This document shows positions 27,866 to 36,561 of a DNA stretch of 64,000 bases, piece after piece; position 1 is the stretch's first letter, and every line of letters starts with the position of its first letter. Under the pieces are notes generated by a model. The model saw only the letters and a program-made list of their open reading frames with translations, ran no database searches and had not been told where the DNA came from. The position numbers and the translations under genes are program-made. Origin of the DNA: Streptomyces griseomycini (lineage in GTDB: Bacteria > Actinomycetota > Actinomycetes > Streptomycetales > Streptomycetaceae); the NCBI RefSeq assembly GCF_014203535.1, contig NZ_JACHJI010000003.1, positions 39,609 through 103,608 of the forward strand, in the 5' to 3' direction.

Positions 27866-28645
27866 TCACCAGGTCGGCCGGGCCGAGACCCCTCCGTCCA
27901 CCACCAGGTCGTGGCCCGTCACCCAGGACGCGAGCCGGGAGGCCAGGAACACGCAGGCGTCGCCGACGTCCTCCGGGCGGCCGAGCCGGCCCACGGCGGA
28001 CGCCCGCCGCCAGCGGCGCACGCCCTCCGGCCAGGCGTCCTCCAGCCCCTCCCGCTCGATCAGGCCGGGCGAGACGGTGTTGACGCGGATCCCCCACGGG
28101 CCGTACTCCAGGGCCGCCGCGCGGGCGTGCATCACCACGGCCGCCTTGGACGCGCAGTAGTGGGCGTGGCCCGGCGCCGGACGGTGCGCCTCGACCGAGG
28201 CGATGTGGGTGATCGACCCGCCGCCCGCCGGCCGCATGAGCTCCGCCGCCGCCTGGGTGCAGGCGAAGACGCCGGTGAGGTTGGTGTCCACGACCGTGCG
28301 CCACTCGGCCGCCGTCATCCCGGCGAGCTCCCGGACCGGCTGCACCCCGGCGCAGTTGACCAGCGCGGTCAGCCGGCCCCCGCCCCACCGGGCCGCCTCC
28401 GACACCAGGCGGTGGCAGGCGTCCTCGTCGGTCAGGTCGGCGCGCAGGACGACGGCCTCGCCGCCCGCCTCCCGGACGCGGTCCGCCGCTTCCCGGGCGG
28501 CGTCGACCGCCGTACGGCAGTGCAGCGCGACCGCGGCGCCCTCCTCGGCGAACCGCAGGGCGATGCCCCGGCCGACGCCGCCGCCCGCCCCGGTGACCAG
28601 GGCGACCTGTCCTTCCAGCAGTCCCGGCCGGCCCGCCCGGCTCAC
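27866..28645 (-). CDS. Short-chain dehydrogenase/reductase
   Basis: The 259-residue SDR has the cofactor motif TGAGGGVG (18-25), NCAG, and the catalytic Ser with YCASK, followed by the PGLIE loop; it ends in VVDGGVS. The pattern suggests NADPH or NADH-dependent oxidoreduction of a small carbonyl or alcohol; the substrate is unknown. GTG at 28645 overlaps the stop of the cupin gene (GTGA), making it the last gene of the iron-box-led group amidase-GNAT-cupin-SDR. Confidence 0.88.
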   Translation of the reverse strand: MSRAGRPGLLEGQVALVTGAGGGVGRGIALRFAEEGAAVALHCRTAVDAAREAADRVREAGGEAVVLRADLTDEDACHRLVSEAARWGGGRLTALVNCAGVQPVRELAGMTAAEWRTVVDTNLTGVFACTQAAAELMRPAGGGSITHIASVEAHRPAPGHAHYCASKAAVVMHARAAALEYGPWGIRVNTVSPGLIEREGLEDAWPEGVRRWRRASAVGRLGRPEDVGDACVFLASRLASWVTGHDLVVDGGVSARPTW

Positions 28646-29121
28646 GGGCGGCACAGTGCCACGATCCGGTCCACCTGGTCCGGGTGGCGCGCCGTCAGCT
28701 CCGCCGCGTCCCCGTGCTCGTAGCCCTCGTAGGTGAACCCGGGCGCCATGGTGCAGCCGAAGAGCGTCCAGGCGCCGCCCGCCGCCACCCGCGCACCCAT
28801 CCAGGTGCCGGCGGGCACGGTGAGCTGGACGTGCTGGCCGCCGAGGACGTCCGGGCCCAGGACGGGGGTGCGGGCGGTGCCGTCGGGGGCGAGGAGGAGC
28901 ATCTGGAGCGGGTCGCCGAGGTAGAAGTGCCAGACCTCGTCGGCGGGCAGGCGGTGCAGGGCGGAGAAGTCGTCCGGCCCGTCGGTGAGCAGGACCACGA
29001 CGGCGGTGCCCTCGGGGCGGCCGTCGGGCCGCCCGGGACCCGCCCAGGTCTGCCGGAACCGCCCTCCCTCGCGGGGGAGCGGCTCCAGTCCGTAGTGGGC
29101 GACGAGGTCGTCGGGGGTCAC
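28642..29121 (-). CDS. DUF985 cupin-family protein
   Basis: About 159 residues from the GTG at 29121 (MTPDDLVAHYGLEPLPREGG), which fits the family N-terminus. Cupin beta strands are visible in DEVWHFYLGDPLQML and VPAGTWMGARV, ending with GFTYEGYEHGD, as in the DUF985/YML079-like group whose substrate is unknown. An alternative GTG at 29157 overlaps the preceding GNAT stop (GTGA) and would add 12 residues; translational coupling favours it, family length favours 29121. Confidence 0.8.
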   Translation of the reverse strand: MTPDDLVAHYGLEPLPREGGRFRQTWAGPGRPDGRPEGTAVVVLLTDGPDDFSALHRLPADEVWHFYLGDPLQMLLLAPDGTARTPVLGPDVLGGQHVQLTVPAGTWMGARVAAGGAWTLFGCTMAPGFTYEGYEHGDAAELTARHPDQVDRIVALCRP

Positions 29122-29153
29122 CCGCCGCAGGCTACTCCCGCGGGCCCGGGGGG

Positions 29154-29762
29154 TCACCCGCCGAAGACCGCCTCGCGGGTGAGGAAGGCGAGCCGGGCCT
29201 TCTTCTCCGGGAGGTACACGTCGGGCAGGTCGACCTCCGGCAGCACGACCTCGGGACCGGCGGTGAAGCCCTGCCTCACGAAGCGGGCGACCGCCTTCTC
29301 GTTGGCCACGTCGGGGTCGACCACCACGCGCTCGCGGTCCAGGACCAGCAGGACGTACGTGACGATGGCGGCCGCCAGCCCGCCGGTCCAGCCGGAACGC
29401 TCCTCGCCGGGCGCGGCGGGGGCGATCAGCAGGTGGACGCCGATGTCACCGGGTTCCACGGGGTAGCACTCGCCGACCCGGTCGGCCCCCGGCTCGTAGG
29501 TCTGGAGCAGTGCGGCCGGTGTGCCGTCCTTGAGGACCAGGTACGCGTGGTGCGTGTCGAGCGTGTCCATGTGGGCGTAGATCTCGGCGACCCGCTCCTC
29601 GGTGAGGCCGTTCATGCCCCAGAAGGCGGCGCGTTCCTCGCTCACCCAGCGGTGCAGCAGGGGGGCGTCGGCCGCCGCGTCCAGCGGCAGGACGCGCACG
29701 GAACCGAAGCCGTCGACCACCTGCTCGTGGACGGACGGACGGGAGGCGTACGGGTCAGACAT
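29154..29762 (-). CDS. GNAT acyltransferase of siderophore-biosynthesis type
   Basis: The 202-residue protein resembles the IucB/MbtK-like acyltransferase group: VRVLPLDAAADAPLLHRWVS, FWGMNGLTEERVAEIY, GDIGVHLLIAP, and RVVVDPDVANEKAVARFVRQGF (acetyl-CoA loop). Such enzymes acylate hydroxylated lysine or ornithine side chains in siderophores. Its ATG overlaps the end of the amidase gene by eight bases, and both lie behind an iron box, supporting an iron-related role. No siderophore synthetase is in the window, so it may modify rather than build a siderophore. Confidence 0.82.
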   Translation of the reverse strand: MSDPYASRPSVHEQVVDGFGSVRVLPLDAAADAPLLHRWVSEERAAFWGMNGLTEERVAEIYAHMDTLDTHHAYLVLKDGTPAALLQTYEPGADRVGECYPVEPGDIGVHLLIAPAAPGEERSGWTGGLAAAIVTYVLLVLDRERVVVDPDVANEKAVARFVRQGFTAGPEVVLPEVDLPDVYLPEKKARLAFLTREAVFGG

Positions 29763-31896
29763 CGGTCTCCTCTGTTTCCTTGTGCAGCCGGTCCCAGTCG
29801 GTGACGACCGGGACCAGGTCCCCCGCGAGCCACAGGGGCTGCTGGTCGCGGTGGTGCGGTGATCCGGGGACGCCCGAGGCGCCGAACGGCACCACCCAGC
29901 GGCTGTCCTCGCGCCGGGCCAGGTCCCAGACGTACCGGGCGGCCGGGCCGCGCGCGGCGAGGTCGGTGAGGCCGGGCACGGGGGAGGTGCACAGCACGCA
30001 GTCGTGGTCGCCGGACAGCCCGGGTTCGTCGTACGGCGTCGTCGGGGGCAGGGCCCGCCAGGGGACCAGGCGGTGGGTGTCGCCCCAGGTCCCGGCGGGC
30101 GGCCGGGCGGCCACCTCCTCCAGGGCCGCGCGCACGGCCGCCGGGCGGTCGACGCCGAACAGCTCCTTCGCGGTGAGGAGGTGTTCGAGGGCGTATCCGA
30201 TGCGCGGGACCAGAGCGAGCCAGGGCCGGAAGACCTCCGGGTACGCGGGCGGCGCGGCCGTCGCGGCGAACGCGGGGTGCGCCGCGAGGTGCCGTACGAC
30301 CGCGCCGCGCACCGCCGCGAAGGCGGCCGCGTCGGCGCTGTCCGCGTCCATGCGGCGGTCCCAGCGCAGCAGGCGGTCGCGCAGGGCGGCGGCCGGGGCG
30401 CTCAGGTCCGGGCCGTCGAGGGCGGCGAGGTGGTCCAGGAGGGCGGCGGCGGAGGCGAGGTGGGTGTCCGTGTGGATCGCGGACATGTCGGCGGCGGACC
30501 AGCGGTGCCGCACCGCGAGCAGCTCGGCGATGCGGTCGGCGCGGTGCGGCGGGGCGAACTCGACGCCGAGCGGGGCCGCGGGGCCGCGCTGGTTCGCCAT
30601 CACGGCGACCCCGTCGGTCAGTCCGGCGCGCGGCGGCTCGTGCCAGCCCCGCCACTCGTGACCGGGCTCCCAGGCCGGCACCAGGCGGGTCAGGTTGGCC
30701 GCGGAGCGCACCGGGACCCGGCCGGCCACCCGGTGCAGGGTGCCGCCCTCGGTGTCGGCGGCCATCACCACGTTGACCGGTTCGGCCCACCGGTCGACGG
30801 CCCGGTCCACGTCGGCGGCCCGGCGCGCCCGCAGCAGCGGCAGCAGGGCGGAGAAGCCGAGGTCGCCGGTGACGCGGGGCGGGTGGCGCAGGGCGACGGC
30901 GAGCGGGGGTTCGCCGGGCGCGGGCACGCCGTCGTCGAGGCCCTCGGGGCCGCCGATGACGACCGGGCCGCGGTCGGTCTCGACGACCTCGACCTCGACC
31001 GGTTCCCCGCCCGCCACCTCGACGGTCTCGGTGTGCCGGGCGGCCCGGTGCCACTCCCCGTCCGGGCCGAGCGCCTCCACGCCGTCCCCCAAGCTCCCGG
31101 CTCCGCTCGAGCAGGGGGTACCCCCACCGGTGCGCCGCAGCCGCTCCCGGTAGAGGTCCTGGTAGTCGGCCATGGCGTTGGTGATGGCCCAGGCGACCGT
31201 GCCGGTGTGGCCGAAGTGGGCGATGCCGGGGACGCCGGGCACGGCGAGGCCGACGACGTCGAACTCCGGGCAGGCCAGGCGGATCTGCTGGTAGACGCCG
31301 GGGTCCTCGATGAAGCGGTGCGGGTCCCCGGCGATGACCGCCCGACCGGTGACCGTGCGCTCCCCGGCGACCAGCCAGCCGTTGCTGCCCGAGGTGCCGG
31401 GGCCGTCGGTGGCGAACAGGCCGACGGCGTCCGCGCCGAGGTGGGCGGCGACGTGCTCGCGCCACAGCTTGGCGGGGAAGCCGGCGAAGAGGATGTGGGT
31501 GGAGAGCCAGACCGCGAGGGGGGTCCAGGGCTCCCAGCGGCCGGGGGCGAGGGCCGCGCGGGCGAACTCGGGGGCGGTGGCGGCGCTCAGCCCCTCGTTG
31601 ACGCCCGCCGTGTAGGCCCGGACCCAGTCGGCCGTCTCCGGGTCCGTCCGCTCCAGTGCGTCCCAGCAGCGGCGGGCCGTGTCGGCCAGGCGGGCGCGGC
31701 GGGCGAAGCGGTCCCAGGGCAGGGCCCCGGAACCGAGGAAGGACGCCGAGGTGCCCTGCGCGCGGTGCCGTTCCACCTCCAGCTGCCAGGCCCGGTCGAG
31801 GGCGGTGACCCGGCCCTGGAGCCGTGCGAGCCCGTTCGCGTCGTCCGCGCGCAGGTGGGGGATCCCCCAGGCGTCCCGAAAGATCTCGCCGGCCAC
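29755..31896 (-). CDS. Penicillin-amidase-family (S45) Ntn hydrolase, iron-box controlled
   Basis: The 713-residue protein begins MAGEIFRDAWGIPHLRADD, typical of S45 acylases. The autoprocessing site is GTSG|SNGWLVAG with the nucleophile at Ser171, followed by GDPHRFIEDP and AHFGHTGTVAWAITN. These enzymes hydrolyse amide bonds (penicillins, acyl-homoserine lactones, lipopeptides). Unlike secreted members it has no signal peptide. The GTG start at 31896 has AGGG four bases upstream. The 19-bp iron box just upstream predicts expression under iron limitation, so a siderophore amide is a reasonable substrate guess. About 14 residues (GGTPCSSGAGSLGD) come from a dispersed repeat. Confidence 0.85.
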   Translation of the reverse strand: MAGEIFRDAWGIPHLRADDANGLARLQGRVTALDRAWQLEVERHRAQGTSASFLGSGALPWDRFARRARLADTARRCWDALERTDPETADWVRAYTAGVNEGLSAATAPEFARAALAPGRWEPWTPLAVWLSTHILFAGFPAKLWREHVAAHLGADAVGLFATDGPGTSGSNGWLVAGERTVTGRAVIAGDPHRFIEDPGVYQQIRLACPEFDVVGLAVPGVPGIAHFGHTGTVAWAITNAMADYQDLYRERLRRTGGGTPCSSGAGSLGDGVEALGPDGEWHRAARHTETVEVAGGEPVEVEVVETDRGPVVIGGPEGLDDGVPAPGEPPLAVALRHPPRVTGDLGFSALLPLLRARRAADVDRAVDRWAEPVNVVMAADTEGGTLHRVAGRVPVRSAANLTRLVPAWEPGHEWRGWHEPPRAGLTDGVAVMANQRGPAAPLGVEFAPPHRADRIAELLAVRHRWSAADMSAIHTDTHLASAAALLDHLAALDGPDLSAPAAALRDRLLRWDRRMDADSADAAAFAAVRGAVVRHLAAHPAFAATAAPPAYPEVFRPWLALVPRIGYALEHLLTAKELFGVDRPAAVRAALEEVAARPPAGTWGDTHRLVPWRALPPTTPYDEPGLSGDHDCVLCTSPVPGLTDLAARGPAARYVWDLARREDSRWVVPFGASGVPGSPHHRDQQPLWLAGDLVPVVTDWDRLHKETEETDV
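31085..31126. repeat. Short dispersed GC-rich repeat, copy 3 (in frame inside the amidase)
   Basis: On the minus strand this reads TGGGGGTACCCCCTGCTCGA and ends with CTTGGGGGA; most bases match the copy at 3808. It keeps the amidase frame open and adds residues between RRTGG and GVEALG. Confidence 0.7.
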
Positions 31897-31913
31897 TGTG
31901 CCCTCATTTCCCT

Positions 31914-31932
31914 TTAGGTTAGGCTCCCCTAA
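31914..31932. promoter_or_regulatory. Iron box (DmdR1/IdeR-type operator), divergent
   Basis: TTAGGTTAGGCTCCCCTAA matches the actinobacterial iron-box consensus TTAGGTTAGGCTxACCTAA at all but one or two positions. It lies in the 75-base gap between the amidase start (31896, minus) and the SIP start (31972, plus), so one site can repress both directions when Fe(II)-DmdR is present. Confidence 0.88.
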
Positions 31933-31971
31933 GTAATCGTGGCGGAATCGTACGCGAAGGGTGAAGACGCG

Positions 31972-32694
31972 ATGGGGCAGGGGCGGGGTTGGGAGGGCGC
32001 GGTCCTCAGACTGCTGCGCGCGAAGGACTTCGAGTTCACCGTGACGGGCGCCGAGGACGTCACCGCCGACTACCGCCGGGTGCACTTCACCGACGGCGGG
32101 CTGCTGGCGGCGACCGGCGTCCACCCGACGATGTGGGTGCGGCTGTGGTTCGACAACGCGGGCAGGCCGCACCAGCGGGCGTACACCCTGGTGGACCCGG
32201 ACCCCGGGGCCGGCACCTTCAGTCTCGAGTTCGCGCTGCACGAGGGGTGCGCCAGCGACTGGGCGCGGGCGGCGGAGCCCGGGGACACCATCGAGGCGAC
32301 CGTGCAGGGCACGGGGTTCGAGGAGCCCCGCCCCGCCCCCTCGCACGTCCTCGTGGTCGGCGACCCCGCCTCGCTGCCGGCGATCAACTCCCTGCTGGAC
32401 GCGCTGGGGTCCGTTCCGGCGACCGTCTGGTTCGAGGGCACGCTCGACGGGCTGCCCTGGCGGGCCGATCCGGAGCGGCACGAGGTGCGCGAGGTGCCCC
32501 GCCGGGGCGCCGGGGCGGCGCTGGTCGAGCGGGTGCGGGCCGACCTGCCCGAGCTGCTGCGGGCCGGCCCCGACCCGTACGTCTGGATCGCCTGCGACAC
32601 GGCGACCACGCGGGCGCTGTCGGCGTTCGTCCGCAAGGAGCTGGGCGTGCCCAAGCAGCGGATGCACGCGCTGGGGTACTGGCGCGCGAGCTGA
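31972..32694 (+). CDS. Siderophore-interacting protein (ferric-siderophore reductase family)
   Basis: The 240-residue protein has the SIP/ViuB layout: an FAD-binding barrel with HQRAYTLVDPD (RxYT flavin motif) and LEFALHEGCASDWAR, then an NAD(P)H-binding half with VLVVGDPASLPAINSLLD, ending at RMHALGYWRAS. It reduces ferric siderophores in the cytosol to free iron. ATG at 31972 is chosen with GAAGGG upstream; a GTG at 31939 would sit almost on the iron box. It is divergent from the amidase operon. Confidence 0.9.
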   Translation: MGQGRGWEGAVLRLLRAKDFEFTVTGAEDVTADYRRVHFTDGGLLAATGVHPTMWVRLWFDNAGRPHQRAYTLVDPDPGAGTFSLEFALHEGCASDWARAAEPGDTIEATVQGTGFEEPRPAPSHVLVVGDPASLPAINSLLDALGSVPATVWFEGTLDGLPWRADPERHEVREVPRRGAGAALVERVRADLPELLRAGPDPYVWIACDTATTRALSAFVRKELGVPKQRMHALGYWRAS

Positions 32695-32790
32695 GCCGCG
32701 ACGCGGCGCCGGCGCGGCCGGGTGTTTTTTCGGCGTCGTACTCCGGCGCCACGGCTGCGCCCGGAACGTCTTGACCGGTAGGCTTTCCGT

Positions 32791-33087
32791 GTGATCTTCA
32801 AGCGCATCGGAAACGGCCGGCCGTACCCCGACCACGGCCGGGAAAGCACCCGGCAGTGGGCGGACGTCGCGCCGCGCCCGGTCCGCCTCGATCAGCTCGT
32901 GACGACCAAGCAGCAGCTCGACCTCGAGACGCTCCTCGCCGAGGACTCGACCTTCTACGGCGACCTCTTCGCGCACGTCGTGAAGTGGCAGGGCGACCTG
33001 TACCTGGAGGACGGGCTGCACCGCGCGGTGCGGGCGGCGCTCCAGCAGCGACAGGTGCTGCACGCCCGCGTCCTCGAGCTGGACTGA
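32791..33087 (+). CDS. Conserved actinobacterial protein, VapB-like
   Basis: A 98-residue protein starting MIFKRIGNGRPYPDHGR and ending QVLHARVLELD. It contains VRLDQLVTTKQQLDLETLLAEDSTFYGDLFAHVVKW in pieces I recognise as a widely conserved Streptomyces protein often labelled VapB-family antitoxin. No PIN-domain toxin is adjacent, so the antitoxin label is doubtful. It starts with GTG and precedes an envelope-type gene by 143 bases. Confidence 0.75.
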   Translation: MIFKRIGNGRPYPDHGRESTRQWADVAPRPVRLDQLVTTKQQLDLETLLAEDSTFYGDLFAHVVKWQGDLYLEDGLHRAVRAALQQRQVLHARVLELD

Positions 33088-33230
33088 CACCGCCCGGACG
33101 CCCCTCCGGCGTCCTCCCGGCGTTCCGCCCGCGCCCTGCCCCGGCCCGGTTTGACCCTTTCGGGTCGGACTGCACACAGTCGGATGATCATCCGGTAGGC
33201 ACGGCCGTCCGGGCGCACTACGCTGCGCTC

Positions 33231-33872
33231 ATGAGCATGCTCACTCCCCCTGGCATGGGCGGCCAGTACCGGATCACGGGTGACAGGTACCCGCGGATGC
33301 GCCGGCCCCGGCGGCGCGGCCGGCTCGTGGTCCTCACCGTCGCCTCCGTCGCCGTGCTCGGCGGAGCCGGCTGGGGCACGCTGCAGCTCATCGACGTGTT
33401 CACCGGAGGCGACGACCCCGCCTCCGTCTCCGCGACCGGCACCAAGGCGTCCTGCGCCGTCAGGGCGAGCCCCGCGGCCGCCCCGAAGGCCCTCCCCGAG
33501 CCCGGCACGATCACGGTCAACGTCCTCAACGCCACCACCCGCGGCGGTCTCGCCCAGAAGACCGCCGACGAGCTGAAGAAGCGCGGTTTCCGGATCGGCG
33601 AGGTCGCCAACGCGTCCGAGGACTACGACAAGAAGGTCAAGGGCACCGGTGTGCTGCTCGGGCCCGCCTCCGCCCTCGACACCTCGCTGCCGGTGCTCGG
33701 CGCCCAGCTCGCCGGCGCCGAACGCCGCACCGACGCCGCCCGCAAGGGGAACGAGGTCGACCTCATCATCGGCGACGGGTTCCGGAGCCTGACGAAGAAG
33801 GCGGACGCCGACCGGGCCCTGGCCGCACTGGCCGAGCCCGAGCCGGCGCCCGCCTCGAAGAAGGGCTGCTGA
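33231..33872 (+). CDS. LytR_C-domain membrane protein
   Basis: A 213-residue protein with an Arg-rich N-terminus, one membrane helix (LVVLTVASVAVLGGAGWGTLQL, about residues 31-52) and an extracytoplasmic LytR C-terminal domain (ITVNVLNATTRGGLAQKTADELKKRGF ... VDLIIGDGF, split here as remembered segments). The domain often follows LytR-CpsA-Psr ligases in wall-polymer attachment but here stands alone. Start ATG at 33231 follows the more compact reading. It is convergent with upp. Confidence 0.85.
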   Translation: MSMLTPPGMGGQYRITGDRYPRMRRPRRRGRLVVLTVASVAVLGGAGWGTLQLIDVFTGGDDPASVSATGTKASCAVRASPAAAPKALPEPGTITVNVLNATTRGGLAQKTADELKKRGFRIGEVANASEDYDKKVKGTGVLLGPASALDTSLPVLGAQLAGAERRTDAARKGNEVDLIIGDGFRSLTKKADADRALAALAEPEPAPASKKGC

Positions 33873-33900
33873 GCGGGAACGGGGGACGGGGCGTCCGGGA

Positions 33901-34536
33901 CTACTCGGCCGCCCCGTACATCCGGTCCCCGGCGTCGCCGAGGCCCGGCACGATGTAGCCCTGCTCGTTGAGGCGCTCGTCGACCGACGCCGTCACGACC
34001 GTCACCGGGGTGCCGGCCAGCTCGCGCTCCATGACCTCGACGCCCTCCGGCGCGGCCAGCAGCACCACGGCGGTCACGTCGTCCGCGCCGCGCTCGATCA
34101 GCTCCCGGATCGCCGCGACCAGCGTGCCGCCGGTGGCGAGCATCGGGTCCAGGACGTACACCTGACGCCCGGAGAGGTCCTCCGGCATCCGGGTGGCGTA
34201 CGTCGAGGCCTGCAGCGTCTCCTCGTTGCGGATCATGCCGAGGAAGCCCACCTCGGCGGTCGGCAGCAGCCGGACCATGCCGTCCAGCATGCCGAGACCG
34301 GCCCGCAGGATCGGCACCACCAGCGGGCGCGGGTGGGACAGCTTCACACCCGTGGTCCGCTCCACCGGCGTCCGGATGTCGACCTGCTCGGTGCGCACGT
34401 CACGCGTGGCCTCGTAGGCGAGCAGGGTGACCAGCTCGTCGGCGAGACGGCGGAAGGTCGCGGAGTCGGTGCGCTGGTCGCGCAGCGTGGTGAGCTTGTG
34501 GGCGACCAGGGGGTGGTCGACGACGTGGAGACGCAT
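33901..34536 (-). CDS. upp: Uracil phosphoribosyltransferase
   Basis: This 211-residue salvage enzyme makes UMP from uracil and PRPP. It shows [20 protein letters not shown] at the N-terminus, the PRPP loop [16 protein letters not shown] and the uracil-binding [16 protein letters not shown] at the end. ATG at 34536; a longer frame upstream is rejected because it precedes the invariant start. Divergent from the 67-residue gene at 34675. Confidence 0.96.
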   Translation of the reverse strand: MRLHVVDHPLVAHKLTTLRDQRTDSATFRRLADELVTLLAYEATRDVRTEQVDIRTPVERTTGVKLSHPRPLVVPILRAGLGMLDGMVRLLPTAEVGFLGMIRNEETLQASTYATRMPEDLSGRQVYVLDPMLATGGTLVAAIRELIERGADDVTAVVLLAAPEGVEVMERELAGTPVTVVTASVDERLNEQGYIVPGLGDAGDRMYGAAE

Positions 34537-34674
34537 GTGCTCAACAGTAACCGGGCCCGGGAGGCCCGGCGTCCGCGCGCACGGCAAGCCGCAGAACCCA
34601 CCGGTCACTCGTTCGCTGGCGTCAAACCGCCCGTCCGGGGGAAAGTGGGAGGGACGGACTGGGGTGGTGAACCG

Positions 34675-34878
34675 ATGCCTGAGCAGGAGTACCGAGACGA
34701 TCCGTCGCCGCGGGAGAGGCCCGGCCCGGCCGAGACGGAGGCCGAGCGGCGGCGGAGGCGCGCCCGGTTCCTGCGCGAACTCGCCGAGGCCCGTGCCCTG
34801 CGCGACCGGGTCCAGCCGCGCCGCGCCAAGGCGGCCCGGCTGCGCCACGCGATGCGCATGCGGACCTTCCGCTGGTAG
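34675..34878 (+). CDS. Small Arg/Glu-rich hypothetical protein
   Basis: A 67-residue basic, highly charged product ([18 protein letters not shown] ..., ending MRMRTFRW), predicted as a single helix or coiled coil. The ATG at 34675 follows GGAGGGACGG at a loose distance. Codon bias fits Streptomyces. Homologous small proteins lie between upp and the tadA locus in the genus, to my recollection; the function is unknown. Confidence 0.6.
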   Translation: MPEQEYRDDPSPRERPGPAETEAERRRRRARFLRELAEARALRDRVQPRRAKAARLRHAMRMRTFRW

Positions 34879-35303
34879 GCGGCCCGGATGAACGCCGTGC
34901 CGGTGAACGCCGTGCCGACGGTCCGCGCCGGTGGTCCGTTCCGGTGGCCCTTACCGGCGGCGGGGACCGCCGGTGCGGGCCGGTGGTGCGGACCGCGCGT
35001 GCGCGGCGCGCGCACGGGAAGATCGCGGCGCGCCCGCGTGTTCCCGAAGTGGCCGCGCGGGAACGGCGGGTAAAGCCGCGTACGATCCGCACGTGGCGGC
35101 AACGAGTGCGCTGGTGAGTCCTTCACGGGCGCACTCGGCGACCTGCGGTCGAAACTGCCGGACACAGGGAGCCGAAGACGTCCCCTGATGGCCTTGTTTC
35201 TGCCACGATTCCGAGTGGGCGGGACTCTCCAGGAGCACTCCGCCCGCAGCCTCCGCCGGGGGGACCCCCAACCGGCACGCCTATGACCAGTGGGAGAGTC
35301 ACG
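34879..35303. other. 425-base gap upstream of the tadA operon
   Basis: No convincing gene. The first part has degenerate GTGCCGGTGAACGCC-like repeats, and the last part (35190-35300) contains the promoter and leader of the tadA pair, with a G/C-rich run GGGGGGACCCCC. I see no RNA element that I can name. Confidence 0.35.
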
Positions 35304-35840
35304 GTGTACTTCGCCGCACTGCTCGCGCGCACCGAAGACGGGTGGGAAGCGAGCGACACGGAGCTCGACGATGTGGAAACCCTGTCGGATCTGGCCGACC
35401 TGGCCCGGGAAGCCTCTCCCGACGAGGACACGGTGCTCGTGCTGATCGAGCAGGAGAACGGCTGGTTCGGCGTCGTCCGCGTGGACGGCGAGGAGGATCC
35501 CCGGATCTACGTCTCCGACGCCGCCGCCGCCGCTCGCAGCAGCTACGGCGAGATCCTGCTCACCGACGAGCTGCTGGGCCGTGAGCCCGGGGACGACGGC
35601 GCCGACCTGGACGCCCTGGACCTCGACGGCACGGAGGACGGCGATTCCGACGACGAGGACGCCGACGCCGGCGCGGCCGCCGGCTCCGCCGACGCCGTGC
35701 CGCACGGACCGGTCGGTGACGCGCAGGTCCTGGAGGACCTGGGCGTGAGCGAGAAGGAGTTGCGTTCGATGACCGAGGACGCCCTCAGCGAGATCGCGGA
35801 GGCCCTGGGCGCCTCCGAGGTCCTGGAGACCGTCCGCTGA
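35304..35840 (+). CDS. tRNA adenosine deaminase-associated protein
   Basis: A 178-residue acidic protein beginning MYFAALLARTEDGWEASDTE, a conserved actinobacterial family always found next to tadA. A GGGAGA ribosome site six bases before the GTG at 35304 decides the start over the ATG at 35283. A very acidic linker (about residues 95-125) separates the N-terminal domain from a C-terminal helix pair (LEDLGVSEKELRSMTEDAL). Its exact role is unknown; coupling to tadA suggests assistance in tRNA editing. Confidence 0.88.
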   Translation: MYFAALLARTEDGWEASDTELDDVETLSDLADLAREASPDEDTVLVLIEQENGWFGVVRVDGEEDPRIYVSDAAAAARSSYGEILLTDELLGREPGDDGADLDALDLDGTEDGDSDDEDADAGAAAGSADAVPHGPVGDAQVLEDLGVSEKELRSMTEDALSEIAEALGASEVLETVR

Positions 35841-35842
35841 CC

Positions 35843-36328
35843 GTGCAGACCGCACCGGGGCCGCCGGATCCGGTGCGCGATCCCTGGCGGCCCGCGATGC
35901 GACTCGCCCTGGACGAGGCCGGACGGGCCGTCCGGGGCGGGGACGTTCCCGTCGGGGCCGTCGTCCTGGCCCCGGACGGCACCACCGTGCTGGCCCGCGG
36001 CCACAACGAGCGCGAGGCCGGCGGCGACCCCACGGCGCACGCCGAGGTGCTCGCCGTCCGGCGGGCCGCCGCGGAGCTCGGGGAGTGGCGGCTGGCGGGC
36101 TGCACCCTCGTGGTGACGCTGGAGCCGTGCACGATGTGCGCGGGCGCGATCCAGCAGGCGCGGGTGGACCGGGTCGTCTACGGCGCGCGCGACGAGAAGG
36201 CGGGCGCGGCCGGCTCCCTCTGGGACCTCCTGCGCGACCGGCGGCTCAACCACCGGCCCGAGGTGATCGAGGGCGTGCTCGCCGGGGAGTGCGCCCGGCT
36301 GCTCACGGAGTTCTTCCGCGAGCGGTGA
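35843..36328 (+). CDS. tadA: tRNA-specific adenosine deaminase TadA
   Basis: TadA converts A34 to inosine in tRNA-Arg(ACG); the substrate tRNA is itself encoded in this window (59743-59815). The zinc site is clear: HAE in DPTAHAEVLAVRR and PCTMC in LEPCTMCAGA. 161 residues if the GTG at 35843 (two bases after the upstream stop) is used; an ATG at 35897 (MRLALDEAGRAV) is an equally plausible start that better matches the usual length. Confidence 0.95.
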   Translation: MQTAPGPPDPVRDPWRPAMRLALDEAGRAVRGGDVPVGAVVLAPDGTTVLARGHNEREAGGDPTAHAEVLAVRRAAAELGEWRLAGCTLVVTLEPCTMCAGAIQQARVDRVVYGARDEKAGAAGSLWDLLRDRRLNHRPEVIEGVLAGECARLLTEFFRER

Positions 36329-36373
36329 ATACCGATTTCGAACCACGCCCCCCCGTGCTGTAAGGTCTCCCTC

Positions 36374-36458
36374 GGTAGCGTGTCCGAGCGGCCGAAGGAG
36401 CTCGCCTCGAAAGCGAGTGTGGCGCAAGTCACCGAGGGTTCAAATCCCTCCGCTACCG
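36374..36458 (+). tRNA. tRNA-Ser(CGA)
   Basis: A class II tRNA with acceptor GGTAGCG/CGCTACC, anticodon stem CTCGC/GCGAG, loop CTCGAAA (anticodon CGA), a long variable arm and the T-loop TTCAAAT. It lies 45 bases after tadA. No CCA is encoded. Confidence 0.96.
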
Positions 36459-36463
36459 CTGGT

Positions 36464-36493
36464 GAAGGGCCCCGTCGTCAGACGGGGCCCTTC
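36464..36493 (+). terminator. Terminator after tRNA-Ser(CGA)
   Basis: A perfect 13-bp stem GAAGGGCCCCGTC / GACGGGGCCCTTC with a GTCA loop. Confidence 0.88.
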
Positions 36494-36561
36494 GTGCGAT
36501 CATGGGGCCCGCTCGATGCGCGTGTGACACCGGCGCACACCAGGGACAGGGGAGGGCCGCG

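Noticed and set aside
32791..33087. A VapBC toxin-antitoxin pair
   Set aside because: Only the VapB-like protein is present; no PIN-domain toxin lies next to it.
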